Shown here one piece after another: positions 52,512 through 61,833 of a DNA stretch of 64,000 nucleotides. The DNA lies in assembly GCF_020535245.1 (NCBI RefSeq), contig NZ_CP084910.1:2704501-2768500 (forward strand), in the 5' to 3' direction. The translations under genes and the position numbers were made by a program. The DNA comes from Asticcacaulis sp. AND118. Its GTDB lineage: Bacteria > Pseudomonadota > Alphaproteobacteria > Caulobacterales > Caulobacteraceae. The notes beneath the pieces were generated by a model that was given only the letters and a program-made list of their open reading frames with translations, was not told the origin of the DNA and searched no databases. Each line of letters begins with the position of its first letter. Positions within the stretch are counted from its first letter, which is position 1.

Positions 52512-53921
52512 TCAGTAGCGGTAATGCTCGGGCTTGAACGGCCCTTCGACCGCAACGCCGATATAGTCGGCCTGTTCGGAATTGAGCGTGGTCAGCTTGG
52601 CGCCCAGCTTTTCCAGGTGCAGCAGAGCGACCTTTTCATCCAGCTTCTTCGGCAGGGTGTAGACCTGCTTGTCATAGGCCTTGTTGTTGGTCCACAGCTC
52701 GATCTGAGCCAGGGTCTGGTTGGTGAACGAGGCCGACATCACGAAGGACGGGTGCCCCGTGGCGTTGCCGAGGTTGACCAGACGGCCTTCCGACAGGACG
52801 ATGATCTTCTTGCCGTCCGGGAATTCGACGTGGTGGACCTGCGGCTTGATTTCGTCCCACTTGTAGTTGCGCAGGGCCGCGACCTGAATTTCCGAGTCGA
52901 AGTGACCGATATTGCACACGATGGCGTTGTGCTTCATCTCGCGCATGTGCTCCAGGCGCAGAACGTCCTTGTTGCCAGTGCAGGTGACGAAGATGTCGCC
53001 CTGCCTGGCCACTTCCTCGACCGTGCGGACTTCGTAACCTTCCATAGCGGCCTGAAGCGCGCAGATCGGGTCGATTTCCGTGACGATGACGCGGGCGCCG
53101 CCGTTACGCAAGCTTGCGGCCGAACCCTTGCCCACATCGCCATAGCCCAGCACGACCGCGACCTTGCCGGCCAGCATGACGTCGGTGGCGCGGCGGATGG
53201 CGTCGACCAGCGATTCACGGCAACCATAGAGATTGTCGAACTTCGACTTGGTCACCGAGTCGTTGACGTTGATCGCCGGGAAGGGCAACTCGCCCTTTTG
53301 CGCCATGGCGTAAAGACGGTGAACGCCGGTGGTGGTTTCTTCGGACACGCCGATGATGGCGTCGCGGATAGCCGAATAGAAGCCCGGCTTTTCCTTCAGG
53401 TAGCGCTTCATGACCTTGTAGAGGGCTTCTTCTTCCTCATTGGTCGGGTTGTCGAGGATCGAAGCGTCCTGTTCGGCCTTCGGACCCAGCACGGTCAGGA
53501 GCGTCGCGTCGCCGCCGTCGTCGAGGATGAGGTTCGGATAACCACCATCATGCCACTCGAATATCTTGTGCGCGTAGTCCCAGTATTCTTCCAGCGTCTC
53601 GCCCTTGATGGCGAAGACCGGCGTGCCGCGCTCGGCAATGGCGGCGGCGGCGTGGTCCTGCGTCGAGAAGATATTGCACGAGGCCCAGCGCACTTCGGCG
53701 CCGAGTGCTTGCAGGGTTTCGATCAGCACACCCGTCTGGATCGTCATATGCAGCGAACCGGCGATGCGCGCGCCCTTGAGCGGCTGCGACGGACCGTATT
53801 CGGCGCGGGTCGCCATCAGGCCCGGCATTTCGCCTTCGGCGATGTCGAGTTCCTTGCGGCCCCAAGCGGCGAGGGAAAGGTCTTTTACGATGTAGTCTGC
53901 TTGAGGTGTATTCGGGGCCAT
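52512..53921 (-). CDS. ahcY: S-adenosylhomocysteine hydrolase
   Basis: 469 aa, the longer bacterial form. [30 protein letters not shown] region and [20 protein letters not shown] at the N-terminus, [38 protein letters not shown] site [20 protein letters not shown] and the end motif KPEHYRY are all diagnostic. It splits S-adenosylhomocysteine to adenosine and homocysteine, restoring methylation capacity. A palindrome upstream (53988-54007) probably binds the ArsR-type SAH-responsive repressor. Confidence 0.97.
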   Translation of the reverse strand: MAPNTPQADYIVKDLSLAAWGRKELDIAEGEMPGLMATRAEYGPSQPLKGARIAGSLHMTIQTGVLIETLQALGAEVRWASCNIFSTQDHAAAAIAERGTPVFAIKGETLEEYWDYAHKIFEWHDGGYPNLILDDGGDATLLTVLGPKAEQDASILDNPTNEEEEALYKVMKRYLKEKPGFYSAIRDAIIGVSEETTTGVHRLYAMAQKGELPFPAINVNDSVTKSKFDNLYGCRESLVDAIRRATDVMLAGKVAVVLGYGDVGKGSAASLRNGGARVIVTEIDPICALQAAMEGYEVRTVEEVARQGDIFVTCTGNKDVLRLEHMREMKHNAIVCNIGHFDSEIQVAALRNYKWDEIKPQVHHVEFPDGKKIIVLSEGRLVNLGNATGHPSFVMSASFTNQTLAQIELWTNNKAYDKQVYTLPKKLDEKVALLHLEKLGAKLTTLNSEQADYIGVAVEGPFKPEHYRY

Positions 53922-53982
53922 GACGGTGCATCCATAGTTTCAAATGTTGCCGCCTTATAGCGGGACAACGCAGCGGATGCAA

Positions 53983-54648
53983 TCAAGATATAAAGATGTC
54001 TTTATATGGTAGAAACCAGCCTTCGACATAGGCCCAGGCCCATAGGGCGAAATCGACGACGTAGCGCGCCCCGTAGTAGACCCAGGTAACCGCACCTGCC
54101 GCAACCGGCACCGACAACAGCAGGCACAACCCATCCCTTTGCAACAGCCCCAGTCCGGTCAGCACCACGGCGATACCCGGAATGACATTAGCGCCCGGCA
54201 TGGGCAAAAGCAGGATCAGCGCCATCAGCAGGGTTTGCAGACCGGCATAGAACAGCCAAATGCCGCGCGTCATGAAGACCAGCCGCGGCCGCGTCAGGAA
54301 CTCCACCTTGCGCAGCACGACGCCACAGGCGCGAAACGCGCCGCGCAGGGTTTCGCCTTTAAACGCCCAGCGCTTGATAAAACCGGGCATCCACAGGGCC
54401 TTGTGCGCCAATATCATCTGGATCGACGGCCCGATCAGCAGCAGGCCGAAGATGGTCGAAATACCTGGTATGTTGGGAATGCAGATCGGCAGGGCCAGAA
54501 TGATCAGCAGCAGGCCGAGCCCGCGCCCTTCGAGGTTTTTCAGCAGCTCACCGACGCTGACCTTTGGCGCATCGCCGAAAGAGTCGGCCAGATCGTCCAC
54601 CAGTTGCGAGGCCGGCACCCGGTTGGGGTGAACGGTGGCGTCGGTCAT
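53983..54648 (-). CDS. ExoD-family exopolysaccharide protein
   Basis: 221 aa. SVGELLKNLEGRGLGLLLII is the family N-terminus, followed by hydrophobic spans (LALPICIPNIPGISTIFGLL, AGLQTLLMALILLLPMPGAN, VIPGIAVVLTGLGLL, VPVAAGAVTWVYYGARYVVD). ExoD of Sinorhizobium affects exopolysaccharide production and alkali tolerance, but its mechanism is unknown. The gene ends 61 bp before ahcY on the same strand, and its last bases overlap the proposed ahcY operator. Confidence 0.9.
   Translation of the reverse strand: MTDATVHPNRVPASQLVDDLADSFGDAPKVSVGELLKNLEGRGLGLLLIILALPICIPNIPGISTIFGLLLIGPSIQMILAHKALWMPGFIKRWAFKGETLRGAFRACGVVLRKVEFLTRPRLVFMTRGIWLFYAGLQTLLMALILLLPMPGANVIPGIAVVLTGLGLLQRDGLCLLLSVPVAAGAVTWVYYGARYVVDFALWAWAYVEGWFLPYKDIFIS
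53988..54007. promoter_or_regulatory. SAH-regulator operator candidate upstream of ahcY
   Basis: ATATAAAGATGTCTTTATAT: two 9-bp arms around TG. It ends 67 bp upstream of the ahcY start. This resembles operators reported for SahR/SamR ArsR-type repressors of methionine-cycle genes in Proteobacteria, from memory. Confidence 0.65.
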
Positions 54649-54755
54649 GGCGAATCTCCTGCGTGAAGGACAACGCCGTTACCATAACCTGCCGCCTGTG
54701 GGCTGTCATGCGCCGGGTTTGACCTGCTTCTCCGATCGCGCTAGACGAGGCTGAA

Positions 54756-54936
54756 CCTCTCCTCCCTGTCGCGTAGCGATGGGGAGGGGGACCATCGAGC
54801 GTAGCGATGATGGTGGAGGGGGATGACGCCGCAATTTCAAGGGCCGCTGCCTTGGTAAGCTTTTGCGCCATCCCCCTCCGTCATTTTCACTTTCGCTGAA
54901 ATGCCACCTCTCCATCGCTACGCGACAGGGAGGAGA
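54756..54936. repeat. Palindromic intergenic repeat (type A variant)
   Basis: The outer arms CTCTCCTCCCTGTCGCGTAG and CTACGCGACAGGGAGGAGA are inverted copies about 140 bp apart, with inner GGAGGGGGATG / CATCCCCCTCC arms. The right arm GGGAGGAG forms the only ribosome site of bioB. It fills most of the gap 54649-54947. Confidence 0.88.
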
Positions 54937-54947
54937 AAGTGAACGAC

Positions 54948-55940
54948 ATGCCCGACACCGCTGCCAGCTTCGCCACCGTGCGCCACGACTGGACGAAGAC
55001 GGAGATCGCCGCCCTGTTCGATCTGCCGTTCATGGAACTGGTCTATCGCGCGGCCACGGTGCACCGGCAATTCTTCGATCCTTCCGAGGTGCAACTGTCG
55101 CAGTTGCTGTCGATCAAGACCGGCGGCTGCGCGGAGAACTGCGGCTACTGCTCGCAATCGGCGCACCACAAGACCGGTCTTAAGGCGTCGAAGCTGATGC
55201 CGGTCGATGAGGTATTGGCCGCAGCCAAATCAGCGAAAGAGGGCGGCGCGCAGCGCTTCTGCATGGGCGCCGCCTGGCGCGACCTCAAGGACCGCGACGT
55301 CCCGGCTCTGGCCGAAATGATCTCGGAAGTGAAGGCGCTGGGGCTGGAAACCTGTGCCACGCTGGGGATGATCACGGCGGATCAGGCCAAATCGCTGAAA
55401 GAGGCCGGGCTCGACTATTACAACCACAACCTCGACACCTCGCCGGAATATTACGACAGCGTGGTCACCACCCGCACCTATCAAGAGCGCCTCGATACGC
55501 TGGAGGCCGTGCGCGAGGTCGGCATGAAGACCTGCTGCGGCGGCATTGTCGGCATGGGCGAAACGCGCGCGGACCGGGTGTCCTTCCTGCACCAACTGGC
55601 GACCCTGCCCGCCCATCCGGACAGCCTGCCGATCAACAATCTGGTGCCGGTGTCGAATACGCCGCTGGGCGAACTATCGAAGATTAAAGGCGGCGTCACG
55701 CCGGTCGAATTCGTGCGCACGGTCGCCGTGGCGCGTATCCTTTGCCCCAAATCGATGGTGCGCCTGTCGGCCGGCCGTAACGAGATGAGCGAGGAACTTC
55801 AGGCCCTGTGCTTCCTGGCCGGCGCCAATTCGGTCTTCGTCGGCAATCAACTCCTGACCACGCCCAACCCGGAGCGCGGTTCGGATGCCTACCTGCTGCA
55901 ATCACTGGGCCTACGTCCGATGGGCGGCGCGGCCCTGTAA
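54948..55940 (+). CDS. bioB: Biotin synthase
   Basis: 330 aa from ATG 54948. A GTG at 54939 is in frame but lies only 3 nt after the GGAGGAG ribosome site, too close, so the ATG is preferred. Radical SAM motif [16 protein letters not shown] has the three cluster Cys residues. [30 protein letters not shown] and [16 protein letters not shown] are standard BioB text. It inserts sulfur into dethiobiotin using two iron-sulfur clusters. No other bio gene is nearby. It overlaps the end of the DUF4130 gene by 30 bp. Confidence 0.96.
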   Translation: MPDTAASFATVRHDWTKTEIAALFDLPFMELVYRAATVHRQFFDPSEVQLSQLLSIKTGGCAENCGYCSQSAHHKTGLKASKLMPVDEVLAAAKSAKEGGAQRFCMGAAWRDLKDRDVPALAEMISEVKALGLETCATLGMITADQAKSLKEAGLDYYNHNLDTSPEYYDSVVTTRTYQERLDTLEAVREVGMKTCCGGIVGMGETRADRVSFLHQLATLPAHPDSLPINNLVPVSNTPLGELSKIKGGVTPVEFVRTVAVARILCPKSMVRLSAGRNEMSEELQALCFLAGANSVFVGNQLLTTPNPERGSDAYLLQSLGLRPMGGAAL

Positions 55941-56837
55941 TTTTTCCTGTAATCTTTCATGGAATTTGGGCGCGGTGTCTGAGGCACCGCGCTCGGCCAT
56001 ATCGCGCACGCGCTGTTCGGCATTGCGGATCAGGTCGGGGATCAATTCGGCCTCCGGCAGATTCTTCCAGTATTTCTTCGGCATTTCCGACTGCATGGCC
56101 TGTACCTTCAGCCGCGCCGGATTGAAGATATGCGCGAAATAGATCCGCCACAGATCGTCGGTCTCGTCTGTGATGTCCGGCTTGTGCGCAGGTTCGTCGC
56201 TGAGTCGCAGGTCCTTGCCGTCCCACGCCGCCGACCCCTTGGGCGTAGCGATCAGCCAGTCCATATCGTTGAAGCGCCTCTGAAAGAAACCGGCGGCGCG
56301 GGCGACGATGAAATGTTCCGGCTCGAACCACGCCACAAAGGCACGGCGCGGGCCTTTGGCGGGCACTTCGCGAAAGCGCACGAACGCTTTCATCTTATGC
56401 GTATCGCGCCCAACCGATTTGGCGAAGGCGCGGGCGAGAGCCACATCTGGATCGGTCACGACATCCAGCAGATGTTTGTCACGCTGAAGCCGCCACAGCA
56501 GGCGGTAGCAAAGGTCGAATCGGCGCGGATCGCAATGGCAGATAACGGATTTCGATAATTCTATAAAAGAAGAATTAACCGTTATTTTCTCTCTCCCTGC
56601 TTGCGGGGAGAGGGTGGAGCGAAGCGCCGGGTGAGAGGGAAAGTTACTAACTCCGTGTTTCACCCCCTCACCCCTACCCTCTCCCCGCAGGGGAGAGGGG
56701 GCTTCATCAAACAGCCCCGTCTCACGCCCTTGCCCGCCCCATTCAACCTCCCTCGGCGACACGCCTGCGCGCAACGCTTCGCGCGCAGCATTGCGCCATT
56801 CGGCGAAGTCACCTCTTCCGCGCAATTCAAACCGCAT
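55911..56837 (-). CDS. DUF4130 (TIGR03915-type) probable DNA metabolism protein with in-frame repeat insertion
   Basis: 308 aa from ATG 56837, overlapping the radical SAM stop (TGATG). Family text: [20 protein letters not shown] at the start, [53 protein letters not shown] and [20 protein letters not shown] at the end. Residues about 45-84 ([12 protein letters not shown]...[15 protein letters not shown]) are encoded by a type B palindromic repeat, making the protein longer than the usual 250-270 aa without breaking the frame. The family is paired with a radical SAM protein in many genomes and is fused to a uracil-DNA glycosylase domain in UdgX-like proteins. The function is thought to be DNA repair or modification. 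Confidence 0.88.
   Translation of the reverse strand: MRFELRGRGDFAEWRNAAREALRAGVSPREVEWGGQGRETGLFDEAPSPLRGEGRGEGVKHGVSNFPSHPALRSTLSPQAGREKITVNSSFIELSKSVICHCDPRRFDLCYRLLWRLQRDKHLLDVVTDPDVALARAFAKSVGRDTHKMKAFVRFREVPAKGPRRAFVAWFEPEHFIVARAAGFFQRRFNDMDWLIATPKGSAAWDGKDLRLSDEPAHKPDITDETDDLWRIYFAHIFNPARLKVQAMQSEMPKKYWKNLPEAELIPDLIRNAEQRVRDMAERGASDTAPKFHERLQEKLQGRAAHRT
56588..56703. repeat. Palindromic repeat (type B) inside a coding sequence
   Basis: CTCTCCCTGCTTGCGGGGAG and CCTCTCCCCGCAGGGGAGAG hairpins, with GGGTGAGAGGG and CCCCTCACCCC boundaries as in the copy at 17041. It lies wholly within the DUF4130 gene. Length is compatible with an insert that keeps the frame (about 39 codons). Confidence 0.88.
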
Positions 56838-58063
56838 CACAGCAACACTAGTTGCTGCGGCTCCGGCGCGAACAGGCTTCGTAAATCCGCCCTATCGATC
56901 AGCCGCACCGGCGTCCAATCATCCGCCACGACGAACGGCTTGACCTTGCGCAACGACACTTTAAGCCGTTGCAAATCCTCCAGCTTCAGCCGCCGAAAGC
57001 GCCGTACGCTGAGGATCGACTGCACGGCCTTGACCCCGAAGCCCGGCACCCGCAGCAGCATCTCCCTGTCGGCGTGATTGACGTCCACAGGGAAGCGCGC
57101 CCGGTTTTCCAACGCCCAGGACAGTTTAGGGTCCAGTTCCAGATCGAGCATCCCGTCCGGCCGCGCGGCGGTGATTTCGCCGATGTCGAACCCGTAGAAA
57201 CGATAGAGCCAGTCGGCCTGATAAAGACGGTGTTCGCGCACCAGCGGCGGCCGGATCAGCGGCAAGACTTTCGACGCATCCGGTATGGGCGAGAAGGCCG
57301 AATAGTACACGCGGCGCAAACGGAACCGGCTGTAGAGCCCGGCGCTGGAGCCCAGAATGGTCGCGTCGGTCGACTGATCGGCGCCGATAATCATCTGGGT
57401 CGACTGCCCTGCCGGCACGAAACGCTTGCGGCGCCTTTTGAAGGTCGACTCCGACGCAGCGTCGATCTTCTGTTTCAGTTCGCCCATCGAACGGCGGATA
57501 TTGGCCGGGTGCTTCTGCGGCGCGAAGGCTTCGACCCCGGCGTCGGTGGGCAGCTCGATATTGATCGACAGGCGGTCGGCATAGAGGCCCGCCCCTTCGA
57601 TCAGCGCCCCGGAAGCATCCGGGATGGTCTTGAGATGGATATAGCCGCGAAAATCGTGCTTCAAGCGCAGGTCTTTGGCGATACGGACCATCTGTTCCAT
57701 CGTATAGTCGGAATTGCGGATGATGCCCGACGACAGAAACAGACCCTCAATGTAATTGCGGCGATAGAATTCCAGCGTCAGCCACACCACCTCGTCAGGC
57801 GTAAACCGCGCGCGCTCGACATTTGACGATGACCGATTGATGCAGTAGGCGCAGTCGTAGATACAGAAGTTGGTCATCAGGATCTTGAGCAAGGAGATGC
57901 ATCGCCCGTCCGGCGCATAGGCGTGGCAGATGCCCGATCCTTCAGTAGAACCTAACCCGCCTGACGATGAGTCACGCTTCGACGTGCCTGATGACGCACA
58001 CGACGCATCGTACTTCGCGGCGTCAGAGAGGATAGCGAGGCGTTCCTTAAGCGTCTTCTTCAT
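56837..58063 (-). CDS. Putative DNA modification/repair radical SAM protein (TIGR03916-type)
   Basis: 408 aa. CIYDCAYC supplies Cys67, Cys71 and Cys74 for the 4Fe-4S cluster. GICHAYAPDGRCISLLKILM precedes it, and FTPDEVVWLTLEFYRRNYIE, YIHLKTIPDA and GQSTQMIIGADQSTDATIL are family-specific. A helix-hairpin-helix DNA-binding motif LLRVPGFGVKAVQSILSVRR lies at about residues 340-360. It is coupled by overlap to the DUF4130 gene. The pair has been proposed to act in DNA repair or modification, but no substrate is established. The uracil-glycosylase partner often found with it is absent here. Confidence 0.93.
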   Translation of the reverse strand: MKKTLKERLAILSDAAKYDASCASSGTSKRDSSSGGLGSTEGSGICHAYAPDGRCISLLKILMTNFCIYDCAYCINRSSSNVERARFTPDEVVWLTLEFYRRNYIEGLFLSSGIIRNSDYTMEQMVRIAKDLRLKHDFRGYIHLKTIPDASGALIEGAGLYADRLSINIELPTDAGVEAFAPQKHPANIRRSMGELKQKIDAASESTFKRRRKRFVPAGQSTQMIIGADQSTDATILGSSAGLYSRFRLRRVYYSAFSPIPDASKVLPLIRPPLVREHRLYQADWLYRFYGFDIGEITAARPDGMLDLELDPKLSWALENRARFPVDVNHADREMLLRVPGFGVKAVQSILSVRRFRRLKLEDLQRLKVSLRKVKPFVVADDWTPVRLIDRADLRSLFAPEPQQLVLL

Positions 58064-58096
58064 AAAAGTTCATGATATGTTCCAAAATGGAGGCCG

Positions 58097-58192
58097 TCAA
58101 TACGGGATAGCAACATAAAAGGCCGCCACCAGTCCGGCGCAGAAGCCGAACGCCATGATCATAACTGTCGCTGTGGATTTGAATTCGCGCAT
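58097..58192 (-). CDS. 31-aa membrane peptide
   Basis: Ribosome site GGAGG 5-6 nt before the ATG at 58192. The product starts MREFKSTATVMIMAFGFCAG and ends LVAAFYVAIPY: a charged start and one membrane helix. It lies between rfbA and the radical SAM gene, which starts 34 bp further on the same strand. No family recognised. Size and shape recall small subunits of membrane complexes. Confidence 0.5.
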   Translation of the reverse strand: MREFKSTATVMIMAFGFCAGLVAAFYVAIPY

Positions 58193-58287
58193 AAGTGCCT
58201 CCGTTGCTGAGACCATTCATGCGCGCTGATCCTGCAAGGCGAAATGCGGACATCGGGTCTGCATTGTAATCAAAGCGCAAATCGCCT

Positions 58288-59160
58288 TTAGCTACCTTGG
58301 GCAAGAACGCGGAAGAGGTATTTGCCGTATTCACTCTTACCGAGGTTCCGGGCGCTGGTTTCAAGCTGCGCCGCGTCTATAAAGCCCTGCCGCCAGGCAA
58401 CCTCTTCGGGGCAGCAGATCTTCATACCCTGCCGCTTTTCCAGCACGCGTACGAATTCAGCGGCGTCGAGCAGGCTGTCGGGCGTGCCGGTATCAAGCCA
58501 GGCATAGCCGCGCCCAATCGGCAGGACGCTCAGTTGTCCCCGCTCCAGATAGACGCGGTTGACGTCGGTGATCTCGAACTCGCCGCGCGCCGAAGGCTTG
58601 AGATTGGCGGCGATATCGACCACCTGATGATCGTAGAAATAAAGCCCGGTAATCGCCCAGTTCGACTTGGGCCGGATGGGCTTTTCCTCAACGGACAGGG
58701 CCTTGAAATTATTGTCGAATTCCACAACGCCATAGCGTTCCGGATCGGAAACCTGATAGGCGAAAACCGACGCACCGGCCGTGATCTGCGAAGCCTGCGC
58801 GAGGGTTTCCGTCAGATTGGACCCATAATAGATATTGTCACCAAGGATCAGGCACGAGGGCTGCGAGCCGACGAAGTCCGCCCCGATCATATAGGCCTGC
58901 GCCAGACCGTCCGGGCTTGGTTGCTCAGCGTAAGAGAGCGAGATGCCCCACTTCTGACCATCTCCCAGCAACTTCTGGAACAGCGGCAGATCGTGCGGCG
59001 TGGAAATGATCAATATCTCGCGAATGCCCGCCATCATCAGGGTCGATAGCGGATAATAAATCATCGGCTTATCGTAGACCGGCATCATCTGCTTGGAGAT
59101 GCCTATGGTCATAGGGTTCAGTCGCGTGCCGCTGCCGCCCGCCAGAATAATACCCTTCAT
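58288..59160 (-). CDS. rfbA: Glucose-1-phosphate thymidylyltransferase
   Basis: 290 aa from ATG 59160, with AAGGAG upstream. [57 protein letters not shown] and [20 protein letters not shown] are diagnostic. It makes dTDP-glucose, the first step to dTDP-L-rhamnose. It is the last gene of the leftward operon rfbC-rfbB-rfbD-rfbA, starting 4 bp after rfbD. An open extension to 59268 lies inside rfbD. Confidence 0.96.
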   Translation of the reverse strand: MKGIILAGGSGTRLNPMTIGISKQMMPVYDKPMIYYPLSTLMMAGIREILIISTPHDLPLFQKLLGDGQKWGISLSYAEQPSPDGLAQAYMIGADFVGSQPSCLILGDNIYYGSNLTETLAQASQITAGASVFAYQVSDPERYGVVEFDNNFKALSVEEKPIRPKSNWAITGLYFYDHQVVDIAANLKPSARGEFEITDVNRVYLERGQLSVLPIGRGYAWLDTGTPDSLLDAAEFVRVLEKRQGMKICCPEEVAWRQGFIDAAQLETSARNLGKSEYGKYLFRVLAQGS

Positions 59161-59164
59161 TCTT

Positions 59165-60061
59165 TTACTCCTTGCCCACCGGGGCGCCCAGCAGGCGCGC
59201 CAGGCAGTCCTCCAGAGACACATGCCACGGATCGAGACGCAGGTCATAGATTTTCGCCAGTTTCTCACCGCTCAGACGCGAATTGGCCGGACGTTTGGCC
59301 GGCGTCGGATAGGCCTCGGTCGGGATCGGATTGACCTTCACCGCCTTGCCGCCGCGCCGCACGCTACCGTCAAAAACCGCTTCGGCAAAGCCGGCCCAGG
59401 TGGTTTCCCCCTGACCCGTCAGGTGGAAGACACCGCGCAGGGCCGGGTCGGCATCGGTGACAACGCGCTGCGCGACGATCAGCAGAGCGCGAGCGATTTC
59501 CGGCGCATAGGTCGGACAGCCGCGCTGATCGGCAACGACATTGATCTCGTCCCGAGACTCACCCAAGCGCAGCATGGTCTTCACGAAATTATTACCATAG
59601 GGCGAATAGACCCAAGCCGTGCGCACTATGACGTGGTTCGGCGTCGCCGTCGCAATCTGAAGCTCACCCGACAGCTTGGTCCGACCATAGACGCTCACCG
59701 GCGCCGGCACGTCAGACTCTTCATAGACCCCCTCCTTGCCACCGGCGAAGACATAGTCGGTCGACAGGTGGAGGATGGGAATATTCAGATCGGCGGCGAT
59801 GCGCGCCAGTTCTCCCGGTGCGTCGCCATTGATAGCCTGAGCCAGACTGGCCTCGCTCTCCGCCTTGTCGACCGCCGTATAGGCCGCTGAGGAGATGATC
59901 ACATCGGGCTTCGCGGCCCTGATCGGCCCGGCCAGAGTTTCGGGAGCCGACAGATCGACTTCGGGCAGGCCTACACGAATGACCTCAATGCCCATCGCTT
60001 CACCCAACACCTGAAGCGAGGTATCGACCTGCCCCTCCCTACCCGTCACCACAATGCGCAT
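59165..60061 (-). CDS. rfbD: dTDP-4-dehydrorhamnose reductase
   Basis: 298 aa from ATG 60061, 2 bp after the rfbB stop. [20 protein letters not shown] (cofactor loop, with GREGQ in place of GxxGQLG), [40 protein letters not shown], and [11 protein letters not shown] with the catalytic Tyr and Lys. It reduces dTDP-4-keto-L-rhamnose to dTDP-L-rhamnose, the last step of the pathway. Confidence 0.95.
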   Translation of the reverse strand: MRIVVTGREGQVDTSLQVLGEAMGIEVIRVGLPEVDLSAPETLAGPIRAAKPDVIISSAAYTAVDKAESEASLAQAINGDAPGELARIAADLNIPILHLSTDYVFAGGKEGVYEESDVPAPVSVYGRTKLSGELQIATATPNHVIVRTAWVYSPYGNNFVKTMLRLGESRDEINVVADQRGCPTYAPEIARALLIVAQRVVTDADPALRGVFHLTGQGETTWAGFAEAVFDGSVRRGGKAVKVNPIPTEAYPTPAKRPANSRLSGEKLAKIYDLRLDPWHVSLEDCLARLLGAPVGKE

Positions 60062-60063
60062 GA

Positions 60064-61125
60064 TCAGGCCTTCGCTTCGCTGAGCACGCCCAGACGCTCG
60101 CCGGTGTAGACGCCGCCGCGCAATGGTCGCCACCAGTGCGCATTGTCGAGATACCAGCGCACGGTCTTTTCGATGCCGGTGTCGAAGGTCTCGTGTGCCT
60201 TCCAGCCGAGCTCGGTTTCGAGCTTGGTGGCGTCGATGGCGTAGCGATGATCGTGCCCCGGGCGGTCGGTAACGAAGCTGATAAAGCGATCATGCGGCGC
60301 GCCTTGCGGACGAAGTTCGTCCATCAAGGCGCAGATGCGGCGCACCACATCGATATTCTTGCGCTCGTTACGACCGCCGACATTGTAGGTTTCACCCAGA
60401 CGCCCCTTCGAAGCGATCAGGTGCAGAGCGCGGGCGTGATCGTCGACATAGAGCCAGTCGCGGATGTTCGAGCCATCGCCATAGACCGGCAGCGGCTTGC
60501 CTTCCAATGCGTTGAGGATGTTGAGCGGGATCAGCTTTTCCGGGAAATGGAAGGGACCATAATTGTTCGAGCAGTTCGACACCACGACCGGCAGGCCATA
60601 GGTGCGATGCCACGCCTTGGCCAGATGGTCCGACGCCGCCTTCGAGGCCGAATAGGGCGAAGACGGGTCATAGGGGGTGACTTCTTCGAAAAGGCCGGTT
60701 TCCCCAAGACTGCCGTACACTTCGTCGGTCGACACATGCAGGAAGCGGAAGTTCGTCTTGTCCTCGCCGGACAGACCGTTCCAATAGTGGCGCGCAGCTT
60801 CGAGCAGGGTGAAGGTGCCCATGACATTGGTCTGGACGAACTCACCCGCGCCAGTGATCGAGCGATCAACATGGCTTTCGGCGGCAAGGTGCATGATGTG
60901 ATCCGGCTTAAAGCCATTGATCGCCGTGACAACAGCCTCACGATCGCAAATATCCGCCTGCACGAAACTGTAATTGTTAGCGCCTGCGATCGGCTCCAGC
61001 GAGGCCAGATTGCCGGCATAGGTCAGCTTGTCCAGATTGAGCACTTCCGCGCCCACTTCCGACACCAGATAGCGCACCAGAGCCGAGCCGATAAAACCGG
61101 CGCCGCCGGTAACCAGAATACGCAT
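60064..61125 (-). CDS. rfbB: dTDP-glucose 4,6-dehydratase
   Basis: 353 aa. [60 protein letters not shown] (catalytic Thr-Asp-Glu), [20 protein letters not shown] and [18 protein letters not shown] are standard RmlB text. It converts dTDP-glucose to dTDP-4-keto-6-deoxyglucose using bound NAD. It follows rfbC by 31 bp on the same strand. Confidence 0.97.
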   Translation of the reverse strand: MRILVTGGAGFIGSALVRYLVSEVGAEVLNLDKLTYAGNLASLEPIAGANNYSFVQADICDREAVVTAINGFKPDHIMHLAAESHVDRSITGAGEFVQTNVMGTFTLLEAARHYWNGLSGEDKTNFRFLHVSTDEVYGSLGETGLFEEVTPYDPSSPYSASKAASDHLAKAWHRTYGLPVVVSNCSNNYGPFHFPEKLIPLNILNALEGKPLPVYGDGSNIRDWLYVDDHARALHLIASKGRLGETYNVGGRNERKNIDVVRRICALMDELRPQGAPHDRFISFVTDRPGHDHRYAIDATKLETELGWKAHETFDTGIEKTVRWYLDNAHWWRPLRGGVYTGERLGVLSEAKA

Positions 61126-61156
61126 AGTCCATCCCTGTCTCGGTTACGGCAACGCT

Positions 61157-61699
61157 TTAGCGCAGACCTGAAAGTTTAGGCTGCACCTTGTCCTTGTCGG
61201 AAAGGACAGCCTGCGCGGTATCCATCGGCCAGTCTATACCGATTTCAGGGTCGTCGAAGGCGACGCCGCGATCGTGTTCGGGGCTGTAGGGGTTGGTAAC
61301 CTTATAGAACACCTCGGTATCGGGCTCCAGCGTACAGAAACCGTGTGCGAAGCCTTCAGGCACCCACAACTGTTGTGCGTTTTCCGAAGTCAGCGTAACG
61401 CCGATCCATTGGCCGAAGGTGGACGAACCTTTGCGGATATCCACCGCCACGTCGAAAATAGCGCCCCGCAGACAGCGGACAAGCTTGCCCTGTCCCATCG
61501 GGGCCAATTGATAATGCAGGCCCCGGATGGTGCCGATTTGCGCCGACAAAGACTGATTGTCCTGAACGAAAGTTACGTCCGCCACGTTTTCACGAAACCA
61601 GGCATCCTTGAACGCCTCCATGAAATAACCGCGCGAATCCCCGAATATTTTCGGCGTGATAAGGACCGGCCCCTCAATCTCGTATGTACTGATCTGCAT
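61157..61699 (-). CDS. rfbC: dTDP-4-dehydrorhamnose 3,5-epimerase
   Basis: 180 aa from ATG 61699 (MQISTYEIEGPVLITPKIFG). The frame is open to 62035, but that part lies over the peptidase gene. GDSRGYFMEAFKDAWF, FVQDNQSLSAQIGTIRGLHY (catalytic His) and IFDVAVDIRKGSSTFGQWIG are RmlC motifs. First gene of the dTDP-rhamnose operon. The supply of dTDP-L-rhamnose for surface glycans contrasts with rhamnose breakdown encoded 20-40 kb away. Confidence 0.96.
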   Translation of the reverse strand: MQISTYEIEGPVLITPKIFGDSRGYFMEAFKDAWFRENVADVTFVQDNQSLSAQIGTIRGLHYQLAPMGQGKLVRCLRGAIFDVAVDIRKGSSTFGQWIGVTLTSENAQQLWVPEGFAHGFCTLEPDTEVFYKVTNPYSPEHDRGVAFDDPEIGIDWPMDTAQAVLSDKDKVQPKLSGLR

Positions 61700-61777
61700 G
61701 GCACCGCTTCGCTGGAACCAGCAGGGGATACCCAGTTTTACAGCAAGGTACAATCCCAAATTGACCCCAAAATTGAC

Positions 61778-61808
61778 AAAGGCCAGAGCCCTTAAGGTCC
61801 CGGCCTTT
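61778..61808 (-). terminator. Hairpin after the M3 peptidase gene
   Basis: AAAGGCC and GGCCTTT, 7-bp stem with a 17-nt loop, between the peptidase stop (61834) and rfbC start. On the minus strand the stem ends in TTTGTC. Confidence 0.45.
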
Positions 61809-61833
61809 GAACGGTTTCGTCTTTCAGCAGGCG

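Noticed and set aside
53922-53982. SAH or SAM riboswitch upstream of ahcY
   Set aside because: The gap is only 61 bp and I could not find the paired stems or conserved loop text. A palindromic operator explains regulation better.
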